From assembly GCF_014217605.1 (NCBI RefSeq), contig NZ_CP043639.1:2379501-2443500 (forward strand): a stretch of DNA of 64,000 nucleotides, read 5' to 3'. This document shows, one piece after another, positions 60,017-64,000 of the stretch. The notes beneath the pieces are model-generated. The model ran no database searches and had not been told where the DNA came from. It saw only the letters and a list, made by a program, of their open reading frames with translations. This stretch comes from Sphingomonas sp. NBWT7 (GTDB taxonomy: Bacteria > Pseudomonadota > Alphaproteobacteria > Sphingomonadales > Sphingomonadaceae). How positions within the stretch are numbered: position 1 is the first letter of the stretch; every line of letters begins with the position of its first letter. Position numbers and translations under genes: made by a program.

Positions 60017-60433
60017 ATGCGTAAGATGCTGCTTTACTTTGCTATTCCCGCGCTGGCCGGCGGCGCGGTGATGACCGCTGCGACTGCGACCGACAGCCGC
60101 CCCGGGCCGCTTGCGCGCGAGCAGGCGCGTGTTGCCAGCGATCTCGCCCGGCTGACGCCGCGGCCCGACGTCGACTGTATCGACACGCGCCGCAACGACG
60201 GGTCGCTCCGCGCGGTCGGCCGTCAGTTGATCTACCGCCAGAACCGCAACAAAATCTTCGTCAGCAACACCGCCGGCGGGTGTGAGGGCGTAGCGCGCGG
60301 CGACGTGCTGGTGACGCGGCAGTTCGGCACGCGGCTGTGCCGGGGCGATATCGCGCAAACGGTCGATCGCACCGTCGGCTTCCCGACGGGCAGCTGCGCG
60401 ATCGGGCGGTTTACCCCCTACACCAAGCGCTGA
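60017..60433 (+). CDS. Secreted hypothetical protein with four cysteines
   Basis: 138 residues. Signal peptide 'MRKMLLYFAIPALAGGAVMT' then a small basic domain with Cys in 'VDCIDTRRND', 'GGCEGVARG', 'RLCRGD' and 'SCAIGRF', probably two disulphides in the periplasm. GGAG lies 8 bases before ATG 60017. A common uncharacterised sphingomonad protein. It is 38 bases after gloB and may be part of that transcript. Confidence 0.72.
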   Translation: MRKMLLYFAIPALAGGAVMTAATATDSRPGPLAREQARVASDLARLTPRPDVDCIDTRRNDGSLRAVGRQLIYRQNRNKIFVSNTAGGCEGVARGDVLVTRQFGTRLCRGDIAQTVDRTVGFPTGSCAIGRFTPYTKR

Positions 60434-60553
60434 CCCCGCCCTCCCCTCCGAACCCGCGCCCTCCAAACCCGGCCCGCATCGCGCGGGGCGGGACTTGGTG
60501 CTAGGCCGCTGCGATTGCCGCCCGGCGAGGCGGACGATCAATCGGAGTGCACC

Positions 60554-61876
60554 ATGTCCAACCCAACCGAAGCCGATCTGACCGGCGTCGAACCGCGCGT
60601 GTCGCCCAAGGCGGAAGTCGAGCAGATCGGCGGCCGCAAGCTCAAGCCAGCCACGCTGATGATGGGCCACGGCTTCGATCCCGCACTGTCAGAAGGCTCA
60701 TTGAAGCCGCCGATCTTCCTCACCTCGACCTTCGTCTTTCCCAATGCCGCCGCCGGCAAGCGCCATTTCGAAGGCGTAACGGGCAAGCGGCCGGGCGGCG
60801 CCGAGGGGCTCGTCTACTCGCGCTTCAACGGCCCCAACCAGGAGATCCTCGAGGATCGCCTCGGCGTGTGGGAGGATGCGGAGGACGCACTCACCTTCTC
60901 CAGCGGCATGTCGGCGATCGCCACCTTGTTCCTGTCGATGACCAAGCCCGGCGACACGATCGTCCATTCGGGCCCGCTCTACGCCGCGACCGAGACGCTG
61001 ATCGCGCGCATCCTGGGCAAGTTCGGCGTCAAGTGGCTCGATTTCCCTGCCGGCGCGACGCGTGCGGAGATCGACGCGGTGCTGACCGAAGCGGCAACCG
61101 GCAACGTCGCGCTGATCTACCTCGAAAGCCCCGCCAACCCGACCAACGCGCTGGTCGATGTCGAGGCGGTGGCGGCCAGCCGCGACGCGATCTTCACGGG
61201 CGAAAACAAGCCGCCGATCGCGATCGACAACACGTTCCTCGGCCCGCTGTGGCACAAGCCGCTGCGCCACGGCGCGGATATCGTCGTCTACAGCCTCACC
61301 AAATATGCCGGCGGGCACAGCGATCTCGTCGCCGGCGGCGTGCTTGGGTCGAAGGAGCACATCAACACCATCCGGCTGATGCGCAACACGATCGGCACGA
61401 TCTGCGATCCAAACACCGCCTGGATGCTGCTGCGCAGCCTCGAGACGCTCGAGCTGCGCATGAGCCGCGCGGGCGAGAATGCCGCCAAGGTATGCGAATT
61501 CCTCGCCGCGCATCCCAAGGTGGAGAAGGTCGGCTATCTCGGCTTTCTCGAGCGCGGCGAGGACAAGCGGCAGGCGGATATCTATCGCCGCCACTGCAGC
61601 GGCGCGGGATCGACCTTCTCGCTGTATCTGAAGGGCGGCGAGGCGGAGGCGTTCGCTTTCCTCGACGCGCTAAAGATTGCCAAGCTCGCGGTGAGCCTGG
61701 GCGGTACCGAGACGCTCGCCAGCCACCCGGCCGCGATGACGCACCTGTCGGTGGCTGACGCGCGCAAGGCGGCGCTCGGCATTACCGACAATCTCGTGCG
61801 GATCTCGATCGGGGTCGAGGATGCGGACGATCTGATCGCCGACTTCGCGCAGGCGCTCGACGCGATCCCGGCCTGA
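60554..61876 (+). CDS. Cystathionine gamma-synthase/methionine-gamma-lyase family PLP enzyme
   Basis: 440 residues, PLP fold type I. The PLP lysine is in 'VVYSLTKYAGGHSDLVAGGV', and 'SSGMSAIATLFLSMTKPGD', 'YLESPANPTNALVDVEA' and 'IAIDNTFLGPLWHKPLRHGA' are the standard binding loops. The family covers cystathionine gamma-synthase, beta-/gamma-lyase and O-acetylhomoserine sulfhydrylase; sequence alone does not decide. Upstream 120 bases are without a gene. Ends before a shared terminator. Confidence 0.87.
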   Translation: MSNPTEADLTGVEPRVSPKAEVEQIGGRKLKPATLMMGHGFDPALSEGSLKPPIFLTSTFVFPNAAAGKRHFEGVTGKRPGGAEGLVYSRFNGPNQEILEDRLGVWEDAEDALTFSSGMSAIATLFLSMTKPGDTIVHSGPLYAATETLIARILGKFGVKWLDFPAGATRAEIDAVLTEAATGNVALIYLESPANPTNALVDVEAVAASRDAIFTGENKPPIAIDNTFLGPLWHKPLRHGADIVVYSLTKYAGGHSDLVAGGVLGSKEHINTIRLMRNTIGTICDPNTAWMLLRSLETLELRMSRAGENAAKVCEFLAAHPKVEKVGYLGFLERGEDKRQADIYRRHCSGAGSTFSLYLKGGEAEAFAFLDALKIAKLAVSLGGTETLASHPAAMTHLSVADARKAALGITDNLVRISIGVEDADDLIADFAQALDAIPA

Positions 61877-61880
61877 GCAA

Positions 61881-61912
61881 CAAAAAAGGGCCCGGTACTT
61901 TCGTACCGGGCC
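61881..61912. terminator. Bidirectional terminator between PLP enzyme and amtB
   Basis: 'GGCCCGGTAC' (61889-61898) pairs with 'GTACCGGGCC' (61903-61912), loop TTTC. On the minus strand it is followed by six T (complement of AAAAAA at 61882-61887), so it is a rho-independent terminator for amtB and also stops the PLP gene from the other side. Confidence 0.85.
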
Positions 61913-61972
61913 TTAGTGCGTCCGCAGGAGGAACATCGGTGGGGTGCCGGCCGCGGCCGGCACCCGATCGGG

Positions 61973-63442
61973 TCAATAATTGTAGGCGCGCTCGCCATGC
62001 TCGTTGATGTCGAGGCCCTCGGCCTCGACCTCGGCGGAGGGTCGCAGGCCGATCGTGGCCTTGAGCGCGAGGAACAGGACGGCGCTGACGACGCCGGTCC
62101 ACAGCACGGTGGTGCCGACTGCCCAGATCTGCGTCATCACCTGACCGCCGAGATCGTAGACGCCCGCCTTGGCGACGGGCGCGGTATAGTCGATCCAGCC
62201 CTGCCCGCCGAGCGCGGGGTCGGCGACGATGCCGGTGCCGATCGCGCCGACGATGCCACCGACGCAGTGGATGCCGAACACGTCGAGCGTGTCGTCATAC
62301 TTCAGCGCGTTCTTCACGGTGGTGACGAAGACGAAGCACACGCCCGAGGCGACCGCGCCCAGGATGATCGCGGTGCCCGGATGGGCGAAGCCCGCGGCGG
62401 GGGTGATCGCGACGAGCCCGGCGACGACACCCGAGGCACCGCCGAGCAGCGACGGCTTCTTGTGCACGACCTGCTCGATCACCGCCCAGGTGACGCCGGC
62501 GGCGGCGGTCGCGGTGAAGGTGTTGATGAAGGCCAGCGCCCCGAACGCATTCGCCTCGAGCCCGGAGCCCGCGTTGAAGCCGAACCAGCCGATCCACAGC
62601 AGCGACGCGCCGATCATCGTCATCGTCAGCGAGTGCGGCGGCATCGGCTCGGCCTTGTAGCCGCGGCGCGGGCCGATGATGATGCAGCCGACTAGTCCCG
62701 CGATCCCGGCGTTGATGTGCACCACCGTGCCGCCCGCGAAATCGAGCGCGCCCCAGCCCCACAGCAGCCCGCTGTCGTCGGGTGCGGCCGGCAGGAAGTC
62801 CGGGCCCGCCCAATACCACACCATGTGCGCGAGCGGGAAATAGGCGAGCGTCAGCCAGCCGACGACGAACAGGATCAGCGGCGTGAACTTCACCCGCTCC
62901 GCGAACGCGCCGACGATCAGCGCGGGGGTGATGCACGCGAACGTCATCTGGAAGATGACGAAGACGTATTCGGGCAGGTAGACGCCGTTGGAGAAGGTGG
63001 CGGCGTACGTCGACGGCGAGACGCCCGCGAGGAACGCCTTGTCGAGCCCGCCGAACAGCTTGGGGAACGGCGTACCGGTGGAGGTAAAGGCCATCGAATA
63101 GCCCCAGCCGAACCACACCAGCGCCGCGACGCACACGATCGTCAGCACCTGCATCAGCACCGACAGCATGTTCTTGGTGCGCACCAGCCCGCCGTAGAAC
63201 AGCGCCAGCGCAGGCACCGACATCATCAGCACGAAGGCCGACGCGACGAGCATCCAGGCGACGTCGCCCTTGTTGACCATCTCGGCGGTGGGAACGAACG
63301 GCGTGGCCGCCGCGGCGGCGGGCGCGGCGGCATCGGCGACGTTGCCGGCCGCGTCCTGCGCCCAGGCGGGCAGCGCGGCGAACAGCGCCGCCCCCGTCCC
63401 GGCCGCGATGCGGGCAGCGCCCGCGAGATTGCTAAGCTTCAT
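61973..63442 (-). CDS. amtB: Ammonium transporter AmtB
   Basis: 489 residues. Signal-like N-terminus to 'ALFAALPAWAQDA', then 11 membrane helices: 'VAWMLVASAFVLMMSVPALA', 'LFYGGLVRTKNML' (Amt signature), 'IGWFGFNAGSGLEANAFGAL', 'FGIHCVGGIVGAIGTGIVAD' (second conserved His in this helix). It carries NH4+/NH3 into the cell and is closed by the PII protein. The ATG at 63442 (11 bases after the glnK stop) is the true start; a longer frame to 63817 is glnK shadow. Confidence 0.95.
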   Translation of the reverse strand: MKLSNLAGAARIAAGTGAALFAALPAWAQDAAGNVADAAAPAAAAATPFVPTAEMVNKGDVAWMLVASAFVLMMSVPALALFYGGLVRTKNMLSVLMQVLTIVCVAALVWFGWGYSMAFTSTGTPFPKLFGGLDKAFLAGVSPSTYAATFSNGVYLPEYVFVIFQMTFACITPALIVGAFAERVKFTPLILFVVGWLTLAYFPLAHMVWYWAGPDFLPAAPDDSGLLWGWGALDFAGGTVVHINAGIAGLVGCIIIGPRRGYKAEPMPPHSLTMTMIGASLLWIGWFGFNAGSGLEANAFGALAFINTFTATAAAGVTWAVIEQVVHKKPSLLGGASGVVAGLVAITPAAGFAHPGTAIILGAVASGVCFVFVTTVKNALKYDDTLDVFGIHCVGGIVGAIGTGIVADPALGGQGWIDYTAPVAKAGVYDLGGQVMTQIWAVGTTVLWTGVVSAVLFLALKATIGLRPSAEVEAEGLDINEHGERAYNY

Positions 63443-63453
63443 ACCCACCCCTC

Positions 63454-63792
63454 TCAAAGCGCCGTGTCGTCGGTTTCGCCGGTGCGGATGCGCACCGCCT
63501 GGCCCACGTCGAGGACGAAGATCTTGCCGTCGCCGATCGCGCCGGTGTTGGCGGAGGACTGGATCGCCTCGACCACCCGGTCCGCGAGGTTCGCCGCGCA
63601 GACGACCTCGATCTTGATCTTGGGCACCATGTTGGTGCTGTATTCGGCCCCGCGGTAGATTTCGGTTTGCCCCTTCTGGCGACCGAAGCCCTTGACCTCG
63701 CTGACCGTCATCCCCGCCACGCCGATCGCGGTCAGCGCCTCGCGCACCTCGTCGAGCTTGAACGGCTTGATGATGGCAATGATCAGTTTCAT
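63454..63792 (-). CDS. glnK: PII nitrogen regulatory protein GlnK
   Basis: 112 residues, full PII: 'KPFKLDEVREALTAIGVAGM', T-loop 'RGAEYSTNMVPKIK' with Tyr51, the uridylylation site, and C-terminal 'GKIFVLDVGQAVRIRTGE'. GlnK binds ATP/2-oxoglutarate and blocks AmtB when nitrogen is plentiful. AAGGGGG precedes the ATG. amtB follows after 11 bases, the classic glnK-amtB operon. Confidence 0.97.
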   Translation of the reverse strand: MKLIIAIIKPFKLDEVREALTAIGVAGMTVSEVKGFGRQKGQTEIYRGAEYSTNMVPKIKIEVVCAANLADRVVEAIQSSANTGAIGDGKIFVLDVGQAVRIRTGETDDTAL

Positions 63793-63826
63793 CGCGCCCC
63801 CTTCGCGTTACCCGCAAGGATGCTTC

Positions 63827-63841
63827 GCAATGCGCGTGCCA
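63827..63841 (-). promoter_or_regulatory. Sigma-54 promoter of glnK-amtB
   Basis: The minus strand reads 'TGGCACGCGCATTGC', a perfect match to the sigma-54 core TGGCAC-N5-TTGC, with GG at -24 and GC at -12. It lies 35 bases before the glnK start, giving a transcript leader of roughly 20-25 bases. NtrC would activate it under nitrogen limitation (established for this operon in other proteobacteria). Confidence 0.9.
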
Positions 63842-63933
63842 ATCCGTACGCCGCCGCTGTCAGCAGCCGCAGCCGCGCGGAAGAAGGTTAAGACACGTTA
63901 GTTTTTGTGCAGCCGCGAGAAACTGCCTGAATT

Positions 63934-64000
63934 TTAGGCAATGTCGACGATCGCCCGTGCGGCGGGCAAATCACTTTCGTCGACCATCACGCGCACCGGG
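63934..64000 (-). CDS. C-terminal end of a gene, possibly DUF2007-type protein (partial)
   Basis: Frame on the minus strand runs from the window edge to TAA at 63936-63934 and reads '..VRVMVDESDLPAARAIVDIA'. The pattern '(L)V.E.DL..A..IL' is like the end of small DUF2007 domain proteins. Only 21 residues are visible, so the assignment is a guess. Confidence 0.35.
   Translation of the reverse strand, partial: PVRVMVDESDLPAARAIVDIA

Noticed and set aside
63443..63817. Longer N-terminus for AmtB
   Set aside because: It is glnK read in another frame. The AmtB signal region starts at 63442.
1..64000. Global reassignment of TAG to an amino acid
   Set aside because: TAG ends the diguanylate cyclase, NTF2-like protein and other complete genes at the expected place, so TAG still works as a stop.
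1..64000. CRISPR array
   Set aside because: No run of regularly spaced identical repeats of 25-40 bases was seen. The dispersed repeat is irregularly placed and degenerate.

Overview
The window is high-GC alphaproteobacterial DNA, most likely from a sphingomonad (Sphingomonas or a close relative). This rests on three large TonB-dependent receptors with the '(D)IIVTAQRR' start of the plug domain, an EipA/DUF1134 envelope protein, an HWE histidine kinase with stand-alone receivers, and a glnK-amtB pair behind a textbook sigma-54 promoter. The species is an inference; no rRNA is present.

Layout. (1) 0-5 kb: partial diguanylate cyclase, a penicillin-binding-like serine hydrolase with an NTF2-like partner, small envelope proteins, the C-terminal stump of an amidohydrolase and a methyltransferase broken by one in-frame TAG. 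(2) 5-15 kb: TonB receptor divergent from a TetR regulator, a Crp/Fnr regulator, an HWE kinase with its receiver, a second receiver lying tail-to-tail on the stump of another sensor protein, and a tandem Lrp/AsnC regulator. (3) 15-27 kb: a catabolic cluster on the minus strand (N-acyl-D-amino-acid-deacylase-like amidohydrolase, APH-like phosphotransferase, CrtC/AttH-like protein, cytochrome P450, truncated aldehyde dehydrogenase), then a TonB receptor and a quinone-oxidoreductase-like MDR enzyme. (4) 27-40 kb: accessory island with a lipoprotein/SHOCT/DUF805 cluster, an XRE regulator, a papain-like protein coupled to a DUF3768 protein, a minimal tyrosine recombinase, a four-gene ABC three-component (ABC-3C) conflict operon, a frameshifted phage-type repressor, an RTX calcium-binding protein and a TIR-domain protein. 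(5) 40-45.5 kb: a second catabolic unit (TonB receptor, P450, AraC regulator, zinc alcohol dehydrogenase broken by one TAG). (6) 46-50.7 kb: remains of an integrated replicon (DUF927 helicase, HUH-type Rep-like protein, AlpA-like DNA-binding protein) against the 3' end of tRNA-Ser(GCT). (7) 50.7-64 kb: core genome (eipA, pyrC, ygfZ, ldcA- and mpl-like peptidoglycan recycling genes, glyoxalase I/II genes, a cystathionine-gamma-synthase-family enzyme, amtB, glnK).

The most interesting part is 32.7-35.9 kb. It reads as an ABC-3C system whose membrane component is a separate 62-residue protein sharing a 'VNQRGA..G..IVGRD' motif with the next gene, which suggests a split effector. It sits in an island with a TIR protein and a papain-like/DUF3768 pair. 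Three otherwise intact genes (methyltransferase, alcohol dehydrogenase, glyoxalase-family) each carry a single in-frame TAG. Several other genes are cut or frameshifted, so the window shows active gene decay in its accessory parts. A degenerate 60-70 bp dispersed repeat is found in at least five intergenic gaps.
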